From Carnegiea gigantea (Eukaryota > Streptophyta > Magnoliopsida > Caryophyllales > Cactaceae): a stretch of 64,000 bases of DNA. The position numbers and the translations under genes were made by a program. Location of the stretch: positions 496,001-560,000 of the forward strand of contig JAKOGI010000109.1 of assembly GCA_029747015.1 (NCBI GenBank). Reading direction: 5' to 3'. Positions 21,068 through 31,300 of the stretch are shown piece by piece. The notes below the pieces were generated by a model. The model searched no databases. It had not been told where the DNA came from and was given only the letters and a program-made list of their open reading frames with translations. Every line of letters starts with the position of its first letter. The first letter of the stretch is position 1.

Positions 21068-21829
21068 TTAAAAGTCTGTTAATGCAGGTATTTTGGCTTT
21101 TTGCATAGGAGGAGAAATAATAGTACTGATGGTTGAAAAGATTGGATCGACAGTTATTTTTTCTGTTTGTTTTACATCTTTTATTGGAAAGTTAGGATTT
21201 GAAAAAATATATAATCCTCTATAATAAAAGGATAAGGCATCATTTCTTGATTGTAATCCAATGTTTGTTAAGAGTTTAAATTGCAAATTTAAAGTATCCT
21301 CTATATTTTTACTTTGCAGAGTAACAGAATAATTCGGATAACATTCAAAGATTAATTTTTTATAAATTAGATTACTTTGTAATGTTCCCAGATGGCTATT
21401 CTGTATATTTCGGAATCTTTGATCATATAATGATAGAATAATAGGTGAAATAATACCTTCTTTGAAGCAAGCATTTACAGCAATTTGTATTCCTTGTAAA
21501 TGGACGTACTTAATTAGCTTTCTGTCTTTAGTAGGAATTTCTGCTAAAAATTCATCAATTATGTCTTGAGTCATTAATCTTAACCGGATATTTTCCTGTA
21601 AATGTTGAATTTTAACAGGTTGTTCTGTAGTATAGAGCTTAAAATATTCTATTAATTTTCGAGTTAGAAGATCATCTAGTTTTTTCATAAAATTTCGAGG
21701 ATCTTTTAGAGATAATTCAGTTGCTATAATTTCTTCATAAATTTTTTGGTTGAAAGTAATTATTCCAGTATAATTTTCATGATTTTCTTGTCCTTGTTGT
21801 TGAATAATTTCTGTTTCTTCAGTATTCAT
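21068..21829 (-). pseudogene. Caulimovirid movement protein
   Basis: A 253-residue frame with KYVHLQGIQIAVNACFKEG, ISPIILSLYDQRF, LGTLQSNLIYKKLIFECYP and YYRGLYIFSN. This block order is that of the 30K-type caulimovirid movement protein, which lines plasmodesmata for virion passage. The frame is intact here although its neighbours are broken. It lies after the coat-protein region and before the protease. Confidence 0.75.
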
Positions 21830-21839
21830 CTTCTGTATC

Positions 21840-23169
21840 TAAAGAACTTTTTGTTTCTGATGTACTTGTTTCAGTTTCTGAACTAATAGATTCATAACAA
21901 CTCAAAATTGCTTCATGTATATTAGTAGTTATTGGATAAAGTTCATCTTGAATTTCTTCAAATTCTTCTGAAAAGAGTTTTACTATATTTGCTTTTCTTT
22001 TGTTACAGTCAATAGATTTATGTCCTATTTCTCCACAATTCCAACATTGACAAGCAGTAGGTTTTTTATTTCTTTTATAATATCTATTCTGTGAGTTAAG
22101 GTTCTCTTGAGTTAAATTTTCGTGTCAAAAATATTTACTACTTTTTTGTGGTTTATTAACTGATTTTTCAGTATTTGTTTTTTCAGTCTTTGTTCTTTTA
22201 GTTGAAAATTTCTTCTTTTTAGAGAATTTTTTCTTTGGGGTTTTTCTAGGAGTAGTTTTCTTGGTATTCTGTTTTAAAGTTCTTTTTCTTTTAGGTCTAA
22301 AATTTGGATAATTTTCACAGTCATATTGTCCTGACTCTTTTACATCTTCACAGTAAAGAGTTACTTCTTTAATATATCTTCTTCTACTTTCTTGTAAACA
22401 AAGTTCCATCATTTCTTTGTTTATTAGAGTCTGAACTGCTACTACTGATCTAAAAATAGAAGGATGTTTTGCATATACTTCAAACTTGTCTGAAAAGTAT
22501 TTATTCCAAGGGTAAGGAAATTTATTTAGTAAAAGTTGGATATAAGGCTCTTGATTTTCCGTAGAATCATAAAGCTCATAGTAGTATTTTTTAAATTCAC
22601 AAAAGAAACTCTTATAGTTGCATAAGTTACAAATTCTTAAATTGGTAAGTTTGTATAAAGCTTCTTTTTTCCTTCTAGTCTGTTTAATTCTGGATTTTCA
22701 ATAAATTCGTATCCTTGAAATTATCTAATCAATATTTTTCAAAGGTCCAAACTCCATGTTCGATGGAAGTTTCAAGATTTCTTTTTACATCTACTTCTAT
22801 TAAATTTCTTAGTGCTAGAGATATTCCACTATACCAATTTAGTACATTTCCTTGCAAAGAGTAGATGATTAAATTATAGACAGCATTAACATCTCTGTCT
22901 TCCGCAGCGTAAGTTGGTTCTTGTATTAAAGATAGTATTAGAGAGCTTCTCCAAGTGTGTAAAGCTGCTCTTTTATCAGTTACACAGTCTATATTTAAAA
23001 AATATCCCCATGCAGGTACTGGTTCTAAAAGAAAAGAATTTTTTTGTTTAAATTCTTCATTGATAGTGCTCTTTCTTATGAAAGGTCTTTTCTTATTTAA
23101 AGTTCGCTGTATGTTTATTTTTATGGATTGAATTAGTTCTAAAAGGGTTAGAAGGCTCCCCAGTTTCAT
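21840..23169 (-). pseudogene. Caulimovirid coat-protein region with CCHC zinc knuckle
   Basis: The frame at 22729-23169 carries LHTWRSSLILSL, the EDRDVNAVYNLIIYSLQGN block and NWYSG. Further on, a very basic stretch (22130-22290, lysine-rich) is followed by CWNCGEIGHKSIDC at about 22006-22054, a C-X2-C-X4-H-X4-C knuckle, and then an acidic Ser/Glu-rich tail. Basic stretch plus knuckle is the caulimovirid capsid signature for packaging RNA. Frames change between the blocks. Confidence 0.7.
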
Positions 23170-23960
23170 AATTATTTGGATTGTTACTTCCTACACTTCC
23201 TGTGGGTGTTCCTGCTTGCATGTTTACTTATTTTACTAGTTCAGTTAATTGAAGATTTTCAAAATCATTTAACAATTCTTCAATAACTTTATTATATTCT
23301 CCCATTATTGGCTACTTTCTGCTTCTTCTTGTTTTTCTTTGGCTTTTAGTAATCTTCTTTCTTCAATAGTTTTTTGAATAGTTTCTTCTTATTCTTTTAA
23401 AATGTTATTCTGATAACGTTCAATATATTTAGCATCATCACTGTTGGGATTGACTTTGTCGAAAAGTTTAATTTCTATAAGAGTATATTCTCTTTTTTGT
23501 TTGGATTTTAACATTTCTTCAAAAGTTAAATTTATAAGTTACATCTGCATTACTGGTTGTTTAATAGAGTTATTTATTTCTCTAATTTTTTCTTTTACAG
23601 CTTTTAGTTCATTTTCTAGTTGTGAAAAGCTCATTATTTATTAATCCTCATCATTAAACTAAAATTCTGTATCAAACTGATCTAAGTTGTTATTATCATT
23701 GTTATATAAATTTTTACAAATTTCTAGATATGTTCTTCTTTCTTCTTCATTAATTAAAAGGTTTAGTCTATCTTCATTTAACCAAATTACTTCTTTAGAG
23801 CTGTTATTTTTTCTTAATTATTCAATTTTTTATATATAAAATTTTTCTTTTTGTATTATTTCTTTTTTTTCCGAAAAAGTTTTACACAAGTTGAGAACAG
23901 ATTCAAACTTTCTTTGAGTCATTATTTTGAGTTTGGGTATTTCAAGTTTATCCATTCCGC
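23170..23960 (-). pseudogene. N-terminal viral ORF remnants
   Basis: Short fragments of charged, probably coiled-coil protein can be read in shifting frames, starting near 23955 with MDKLEIPKLKIMTQRKFESV. They precede the coat-protein region in the viral sense. Too broken for a functional assignment. Confidence 0.45.
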
Positions 23961-24116
23961 TAAAAATTTTACTCAATTAAATAGATTTTTATTAGTCGGT
24001 TAATTATAATAATTATTTTTAATTCAAAAAACAAACAATTTCTTTTGTTTTGACATAAATATTTTAGTAATTGTAACATATCTGTGTCCCTATACATGCC
24101 TTCATCAAGTTCTAGC

Positions 24117-24246
24117 TCAAATTTTATAGCATTTACGCTTAAGGTAGTATGGAAGGACTAGGCAAGCAATTTTGGCAAACTTTGAGGACTAAAGAACAAA
24201 ACTACCTTTTACACAAAAATTTAAGCGTAAATGCTATAAAATTTGA
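24117..24246. repeat. 26-bp perfect inverted repeat at the junction of the two viral copies
   Basis: TCAAATTTTATAGCATTTAC at 24117 continues to 24142, and its exact complement occupies 24221-24246, with a 78-bp loop. A second short inverted pair, AAGGTAGT/ACTACCTT, lies just inside. The unit may be a small foldback MITE or the breakpoint where the two viral copies were joined. No target duplication is evident. Confidence 0.75.
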
Positions 24247-24253
24247 AAAAAAA

Positions 24254-24569
24254 TGTAATTGAAAAAGAGAAAATTGAATTTTTAGGATTTGAAGTTGGCA
24301 CAAATGGAATCAACTTACAACCTCATATCTCTAGAAAAATTATGGAATATCCAGACCGACTACGAACAAAGAAACAAATTCAAGGTTTTTTAGGACTATT
24401 AAATTATACTAGTTCTTATATACCAGACTTAGCAAAGAAGAAAAAAAGATTTGCAAAGCCTACTCAGAAAAAACAATACTCTTGGTTGGATAGAAAAACA
24501 TACAGAAATTGTGAAAAAATTAAAAGAAGAATGTCAACAACTTCCCAGTCTTACACTTCCAAAACCTAA
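24254..24569 (+). pseudogene. 3' part of viral RT, right copy
   Basis: Contains LGFEVGTNGINLQPHISRKIM and the QGFLGLLNYTSSYIPDL block, the connection region after the YVDD motif, which is itself absent. It breaks before the RNase H. Confidence 0.8.
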
Positions 24570-24620
24570 GATAATTTAATTCTTCAAATAGACGCATCTG
24601 ACAAAACATGGGCTGCAGTT

Positions 24621-25010
24621 TTGAAGACAGATTTAAATAAAATTTGTAGTCATCACAGCGGAACTTTTTCTGAACGTGAAGAAAATTATAATACTATGAA
24701 AAAGGAACTATTAGCCATTATTAGAGAAATTACTAAATGGAGACTCTTTTTATTACCAAAGCCATTTAAAGTATTAACAGATAATCAAGCAGCAACTACC
24801 TTTATAAAACAAGCTTTAGACAATAGACCTCACATGCATAAATTACATCGTTGGCGGCTATTTTTATCTCAGTTTAATGCTGTATATGAGCATGTTGTAG
24901 GGAAGAACAACTTTATTGCATATTATTTAATAAGAGAACATGAGTTCAACGGACAAAGACAAAGCACCAATGGAACAAGTGAACAGCACCCGGCTAATCC
25001 AGAACTTTGA
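24621..25010 (+). pseudogene. Viral RNase H, right copy
   Basis: Same domain as at 18607-19107, with ENYNTMKKELLAI and LTDNQAATTFI. The start of the domain (the ASDKTWAAVL block) is upstream at about 24590, broken by a stop. Confidence 0.8.
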
Positions 25011-25740
25011 AGACATTCTTATAAATGTTAACGAATATTGTGAAGCTATTAATGAAAAATTGAAATTATTGAAGAAATTGTTGGAGATCTCAGAGTTGAT
25101 CTTGGAAAAGTTCGAGAACTAACAACATATTTCCATCGAACTATTGAACAGTTCAAGTTGAACTCTTTGAACTCTTCCAAGGTGGATTTGACTAAAGTCC
25201 ACTCTGAACTCTCTGAACCCTCATTTCGACCAAATCAGGGAAACGCTTTAAACCCCCTCTCTGAAAAAGAGAGAGCGAAGCAACAATTAAAAGTTAAGCT
25301 ATTAGCTTCAAGACCAGTTATTCAAAACACTGGCATTCGAACTCTTGATCTATCGGACTCTTTTTACAAGAACTATTATGAAGCAACTGTGCTAGTTTAC
25401 CAGAAGATCGCTGGTTTACCTGAACTCTACTATAATCTAATGGACTCTCTTTTTTTCAGAATCCTTGCTTTTACCAGAGCCATTCTTTACTTATGGCTAT
25501 TTAAATTATCCTTACCCAAGCACCAATCTCATTGAACTACAAAATTTTCCAACCAACTTTAAACATGCTATTAAGCAATTCAGCCAAGGACATATTTGCC
25601 TTCGAATCTTTACTATCTCTCCTGAAAAGGATGAAGTAACTATTTACCATTCCATTCATTTAGTTGAAATTACCCATGTTACAAGAACAGGATCAACTAC
25701 AAAACTCTCTACTATTGTAGCAGAGAAAAATAAACACTAA
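24940..25740 (+). pseudogene. Viral downstream ORF, right copy (frameshifted)
   Basis: Begins MSSTDKDKAPMEQ as in the left copy and overlaps the RNase H in the same way. At least two frame changes (near 25120 and 25470) split it. The KLSTIVAEKNKH end is readable here. Confidence 0.6.
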
Positions 25741-26731
25741 CAAAACTCCTCATTTTGACAAAGGATGGATCAATTATAGACGTTTAACAGGCGCTCTCGC
25801 CATCAAATGCCAAAGCGAGCGTTTAATGACTAAAGGAGCCAAAACTCTGTACTCTGATAAAAATCTCATTCTAATCACTACTGAAGGAGCTGAAAACATC
25901 TCAGTCGATGAACAACTTTTTGACTTTACCTATGCACTGGAGCCCAAGAAATTTCTAGGCAACCTAACTGTACGTACCAAATTTGCTGAACTTTATAAAG
26001 CAGAGCAAGACAAGGCACAAAAACAGATTTTTCTCACCTAGTCATCATGTGAAGACACAAGGGGCCACAACATTATCAACTCTTATCTCTACCAACACAA
26101 CACGACAAGGAACATAGAGCAGCCTTATCAAGAACAGTGAAGCGTTATCTTTTAGCCAGAAAATCTTATCTTTTAGTCAGAAAATCTTATCTTTTAAGAT
26201 TCCCTATGATGTAAGCGCTTATGTCATAGCGCACCCCCTCCTCTATAAATAAGTTAGTCGATTTTAACAGAGACATCGGCATTTGTAAAAAGAAATTTCC
26301 CTCTGTACAATGTCTCTCTAAAAGTATTCTGATTTCCTTCCCTTAGGGAAAGGAGAACAATTATCAATGAAATAAAAGAGAAATTTTTTCTCAAAATTTT
26401 GTGTCTATAATTCTGTTATTACAACTCTGATCAAAGTGAAAGTACTATCAAGGAGAAGGAGAAGGTCTGAACGAGTAGGTTAGTCTCGCATCAGGGTGGA
26501 GTAAGACGGGCGCAAAGGAGTAAGATAGATCCAACTTTTGAAGGTATAATTTCTTTGATTCAATCTTGTTTTAATAGGATTATCTGACATTAAATTTAAA
26601 GTTTCATTTGATAATCTAGTATCCCAGTACTGTTGTTAAAATTTGATAAATCTCTTTGTGTGAATCATCTAACTAATTCAACCAATGGTTTTACCGCTTT
26701 TTCCATAAAAACCACTCGACTCACCATTAAA

Positions 26732-26745
26732 TAGTATCAGAGCCT
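26732..26745 (+). promoter_or_regulatory. tRNA-Met primer-binding site, right copy
   Basis: TAGTATCAGAGCCT, one base different from the canonical TGGTATCAGAGC in the left copy. It lies between leader and ORF1. Confidence 0.75.
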
Positions 26746-26811
26746 AGACGTTGAACAAAGTATTTACAACGATAGGGTCACTCGTAAACTATTGCTTTAT
26801 ATAAAAACATA

Positions 26812-27087
26812 TTGCAATCGAACTCTAGGGTAGATAGAGATGGTAACTATTTAGTAGGACAAAGTTTTAATTTATCCAAATTAGAATATTATACGCAAGA
26901 AAGAGTATGGAACTATCTAAGACCTTTTGATTTAACTCCTAGAAGAATTAGACAAAACATGTTAAATCACTATAAAAACAGATTAAATTATCTATCAACT
27001 ATACCCGAACGAGTTCATCCCATAACTATAAATTTATTAAAAAATAATACTGCTCTTTTAGAAGTAACTTTTGAATATACAGTTTGA
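26812..27087 (+). pseudogene. ORF1 start, right copy
   Basis: A 91-residue frame with LSKLEYYTQERVWNYL and IRQNMLNHYKNRLNYL follows the primer site. The same protein is decayed in the left copy. Family unknown; it is basic and probably helical. Confidence 0.5.
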
Positions 27088-27278
27088 ATGCAACCAAATG
27101 TGAACATGAATTATTCTGAAATACAGAGCTGAAAAAAGAATAATTGAATCTAACACCTTAAGGTAAGTTGCAAAAGAATTACAATTCCACAGGACTATGA
27201 AATACTCTTTACATATAAAACAAAAAAAACAAAACTTTTCTCCGGTCCAATTCTAAAAACAAGAAATGAGCACCCCTA

Positions 27279-27382
27279 GACATTAGGCAGGCACAGCTCC
27301 CAACTGCAATGGAAGCCACCTACCTAGGACATGGCCCTTCAGCCCCTTCTTGATCACCCATCAACCCCGTCCACGTAAGTAT
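27279..27382 (-). pseudogene. U1 snRNA copy 2, 5' half
   Basis: The minus strand starts ATACTTACGTGGACGGGG, then GATGGGTGATCAAGAAGG, and continues to the U1A-loop region (CCATTGCAG). Position 8 of U1 is G instead of C, which disrupts pairing with the 5' splice site. The rest of the RNA is at 14590-14663, 12.6 kb away. Without the insertion the RNA would be about 170 nt. Confidence 0.88.
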
Positions 27383-27404
27383 GTTCCATAGGTGCCCGTA
27401 TATT

Positions 27405-27456
27405 CCTTTTATATACTTGTTTTACAACCCCCTGTTTTGTTCGGTCAATGTGGTAT
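27405..27456 (-). promoter_or_regulatory. Pol II snRNA promoter of U1 copy 2
   Basis: On the minus strand ATACCACATTG (plus 27446-27456) matches the USE at 9 of 11 positions and TATATAAAAGG (plus 27405-27415) is a strong TATA box. The gap is 30 bp, and the TATA box begins 33 bp before the U1 start at 27382. Confidence 0.7.
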
Positions 27457-27459
27457 TGG

Positions 27460-28360
27460 CAGCCCATCCTGAAAGGAAGCTATTTTGACTACTGCCTAAT
27501 TTGAATACTAGCTAATAGGCTGTGCATTGATTCTTGCGGGATGCATTCTTAACTACTAGATCCCCCGGGCATTGAATCCGAAATAAAACACCCAAGTCAT
27601 TGAAACATCTCAATTGTAATGCTATCTTAGTGTGAAGCTACGTTACTTGGATTCAGCTACAGTTTCTGCAAACGGATATATATCTAGGTTTCAAACGTGG
27701 CCTTCTTTTTCAATTTATGTCTTTTTGAGTGTCCCTAATCTTGTCCAAGTCTTGATTGGCTGAAACTTGTACGTGATGTGATAGCCGTTACATAAATGTA
27801 AATATAGAATCGGTTAAGATATTTTATTGTACTTCTGTGATGCACAATCTTGAAATGATAAATAAACACTTGATGCTGACATCTTTCACGCTGCTTGTTC
27901 TTGATTTAGGAAGAAGTTGGTGACACAACATACTCATGTTCACAAAACAGCTATTGGTACATCACCCGATAGTCTCTCTGGGGTAGCTAAGCTTATTAGT
28001 GGGCAACTTGTGATCAGTTTGGTTATTAAGTCTTGATCGATGTAGACATCAAAAGTCCTCTGGTGCTTTATCCAGTCATGGTACTAGTAGATACTAGTGT
28101 GTGAGTAGACCAGTAACATACTAATTGTTCTGGGATCATATTGCAGACTTACATGAAGGATACTTCTGCAGATGTCCTGCATAATGCGACTGAGAAGTGC
28201 AAAGCAATACCAACACCATTAGCTTATAAGGGCCTAGCACTTGCGTTAGCATTCTACTCGCAAAGTGCACTGTTGCATGAGTGTCTTGGCAAACTCTGCA
28301 AGGTTAGATGGCTGGATAGCTGACGCCCTTGCCTGGAGGTTTTGGAAAGCACATGTATGA
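27460..28360. other. Duplicated host DNA, copy B, with exon-like debris
   Basis: Collinear with copy A at 8035-8900. A 60-residue open stretch (28141-28323, with KDTSADVLHNATEKCKAIPT) lies after an acceptor-like TTGCAG; its counterpart in copy A is broken. I do not recognise the protein. It may be an exon of a gene that was duplicated together with the snRNA genes. Confidence 0.45.
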
Positions 28361-31300
28361 CAGCTTAGGGCAAGTTCAGAAGACCTGAAGGTTGGGCCAT
28401 CAGTATGCATATTTTGACTTTATGCAGCTATCATACCAACTTCAATTACATTATTGATTTATGATTTCATTCTGTATCAACTATGAAATGCTAGACTGGG
28501 CAGGAAAGAAATTCCTTGAAGGGTTTAGCTGGCTTCATCTGTTTGATATATTATGTTGTTACATGTTTTGGGTTAGCTTGCTATAGTAGTAACTCCTCTG
28601 TTCTTGTTCACGGAAATGTTCTCTTCTGAGCATGGATTGTTGGTTTCTTCTTTATTTGAACCCCACCCCTTGTTTTTTGAGTTTTTTACTTTTTTCTTCC
28701 TTTCTGAGCATGATTTCGTAACTACTCCCTCCGTTCCAAAATAGTTGGCCCTGTTTGAACGAGGAGCCTACTTTCTTTTGGAGATATAAATGAGGCTTTT
28801 ATTTCTAAGACAGACTATTATATTTATTTATTTATTTGGTGCAAAGATGAGGGGCACACCCCTAAACTTCATTCATTACGAATCAAATGTCGCCAGGCCA
28901 CTCAAGAATTGTCTTCAAAAAGCATTCCATACAATAAGGGTGGGGGATCATCATAAACTACAAGAGAATTAGATTGGTCAAAACCAATATTAGCAAGAAG
29001 ATTCGCTGCCCTATTAGACTCTCGATAGCAATGCTCCAACCTCACAGACTAATTCGAGGAATTGAGTGGATTTTGGCACTCCTTAAAAGCGTGACAGTAG
29101 GCCTGATTAGGGTGCAGTTGGGCTTTCATGTTGTTGACAGACTATTATTTTTGAATGGAGACAATTTTTTCCAGTAAAAATTGTTTTCCATTCAGACTTT
29201 ATTGCCAATTTTAGCGTGGAATTTTGTAAACAGAAGTTTGGAATTCATCAATTTAAGGGTTACACTGTATGTGTAAGGACAAAAGAGGTTTTCATCCGAG
29301 GTGCATCACAGGTTGAGCTTTTCATCATATCTTCTATTCTATGTTATTATTGCCGTTTCTGTTTGATATTGATATTTTGATTTGTGTCTGAACATGAACA
29401 CTGTGAAACTAGGTGACGAGAGAAAGTAAGCTTGAGGATGAGAAGGGCATCATTGTTTGATTTATGCCAGAGCATCAGTTTATTCTTCTGAGCTGTTGGT
29501 AAGATACCATCTGAAGATGATGAGAAAATTAAACAGTTGAATTAGGAGAACTTTATCGGGTTCACAGGAAGAAGGTTGACGAAGAGAAGGGCATCAATAT
29601 TTGATTTATGCCAAGAGCATCGAGTTATTCTTCTGAGCTGTTGGTAAGGTACCTATCAAAGATGATGACAAAGTTAAATAATTGAAAGAGGAGAACCTTA
29701 TTGGGTTTGCCTTTTGCCATTGTTTTGGCCCTGATTGTTCTTTACTTTAAGAAGTTCTCAACGTTCAACTCGTAGTTCAATAGGTTCTATTCCCCGATAT
29801 TTCTGTTTATTGTTATCTCCCTCTACACCTTTGCTTTGTATGATTGTGTCCATCATGGGTTCTAGTGGATATTTCAGCTCAAGAAAAGTCTCGTCAAAAC
29901 ATCCTGGGTTTCCTCATGCATTTACGGAATTCCTTGCAGGTTGTAAGTTGCATTTCCCATATTCTTATCAATCAATCTACGTAAATTTTGCTCTACGTTG
30001 TCTCTGATTTTGAGAACTTATGCAGAGGAATGGGAAATCTACATCTGCTTTGCTCCTTGTTCTTTTTTTCAGACTTCTTTTGCCTGAGGGTGAGATGGCG
30101 TTGTTTGGAGCTAGATTGAATTTCTATGACCTCTGTTTCTTCTGTGCTGTCAGTTATTTCTGGGACATTTTACATATGGAGGTTTTTGGGGGTAGATTGA
30201 ATTTTCGTTACCTGTATTTTCACCATATTCTCTGTCTCCTATTTCTGTGATTTGTTAATGGAGGCAGGCTTCAGGTAATCCATGCAGCTAGCTGCAGGGA
30301 GAATAGCATTCGGCATCTAGTTTGCTGTTCCATTTTGATATAGTGTTTCATTCATAGGTTCCTGTTCGATTTTTGAGTAGTATTTATTTGTGGTGTAACA
30401 CTTTTTAAGGATAAATGTTTGCTCAGCAAGTGAATATTAAGGCTGGCATATTTGAATTATCAAGCATGTGAAGCTCGTAGTTTCATTTCCCCCCCCCCCC
30501 CATGAAGTCTTCTATATTGTCCTCATTCATTTATCCTTTCATTACAGAAGTTGAAGTTAACCCCGCCTGTAAGCCTTTGATTCTCTTGTTGAATCGAGGT
30601 TCAAAGCTATATCTCCGCATGTGTGCGAGATCCTCCTGTATGTGCTTTACTTCGGCCTTCTCATGGGCGTGCAACTCCCTGTTGTGTTGGATTGATCAAC
30701 AATGTCCAAAATGAGGGATCATGTGTCTCGGTGCATGTCCTAGTGAGAAGTGTCGGACATGCATAGTTGGGAAAAAATGAAGGGTCCGAGTGATATAAAT
30801 CTAGCGTGATAGTTTTGTGGCCTGAAATAACGTCAAGGGTTCTCCATTGAGTGTTGAAAAAAAAAAGAAAACCATATTGTGTGATTTTAGCATACTTTGT
30901 GAAAGTTTTATAGTTGTGAGCTCAGCTCCTTTCCATCTCGAGACTGTCATGCGTTCCTAGCTTAGTTGGATATTGAAAGCTAATGTTGGAAGATAAATGT
31001 TGTTGGATGAGGATATAGAGATTAAACATTGGTAAATTTTGTGCGACGACTATTCAATTGATCAATTTGTACCACTGATATCAGTAACGGGGATCTGGCT
31101 AAGAACAGGGCAAGCATCTTGTCATATGTTTATAAGTTGCTCTGCTTTGTGGAGTGTAAATAATCAATATGTACTTTCAATGCTTTTGCCATGTGTTGCC
31201 CAGGTGATCAGGTGCTTGACAGTGTCTTCCAAGTATTGCAATTGCGACTAAGAATAACAAGGCAACTATTGCTTGGGAGGACATTTGCAAATCTAAGGCG

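Larger units (their letters stand above)
14800..23960 (-). mobile_element. Endogenous caulimovirid (pararetrovirus), near full-length copy
   Basis: Read on the minus strand from 23960 the order is a broken N-terminal ORF, coat-protein region with CCHC knuckle, movement protein, protease, RT, RNase H, a further ORF, a TATA-bearing promoter, a tRNA-Met primer site and the start of ORF1. Without the 1.7-kb insertion the copy is about 7.5 kb, the size of a caulimovirid genome, permuted so that it opens inside ORF1. Integrase is absent, which separates it from LTR retrotransposons. Coat protein before movement protein recalls cavemo- and solendoviruses. Stops in several ORFs mean it cannot encode an intact virus. 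Confidence 0.85.
24254..27087 (+). mobile_element. Partial caulimovirid copy, inverted relative to the first
   Basis: The plus-strand copy begins in the late RT (about 24254), and continues through RNase H (24621-25010), the downstream ORF (24940-25740), its tail (25826-26041), promoter (TATA 26243-26250), primer site (26732-26745) and ORF1 start (26812-27087). It aligns base for base, with mismatches and indels, to the left copy at 14800-19370. Gag, movement protein, protease and most of the RT are absent. Confidence 0.85.
14664..27278. mobile_element. 12.6-kb hAT-ended inverted repeat carrying caulimovirid DNA
   Basis: The outer ends are TAGGGGTGTTCATTTCT and the complementary AGAAATGAGCACCCCTA. 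Eight-base target duplications GACGTTAG (14656-14663) and GACATTAG (27279-27286) flank the unit, differing at one base, as for an old hAT insertion. The inverted similarity does not stop at the ends: it runs through the caulimovirid sequence to about 19370 on the left and 24254 on the right, with a 1.7-kb insertion in the left arm. The loop (19370-24254) holds the rest of the viral genome and a 26-bp hairpin. No hAT transposase is seen. The whole unit sits inside a U1 gene. Confidence 0.85.

Noticed and set aside
14664..27278. Reading the inverted repeat as an LTR retrotransposon
   Set aside because: The terminal repeats are inverted, the target duplication is 8 bp, there is no integrase, and a movement protein is present, so a caulimovirid within hAT-type ends fits better.
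28725..28737. Stowaway MITE terminus CTCCCTCCGTTCC (also ACTCCCTCCGTC at 54181)
   Set aside because: Only one end is present at each site, so no element could be delimited. They are noted as ends only.
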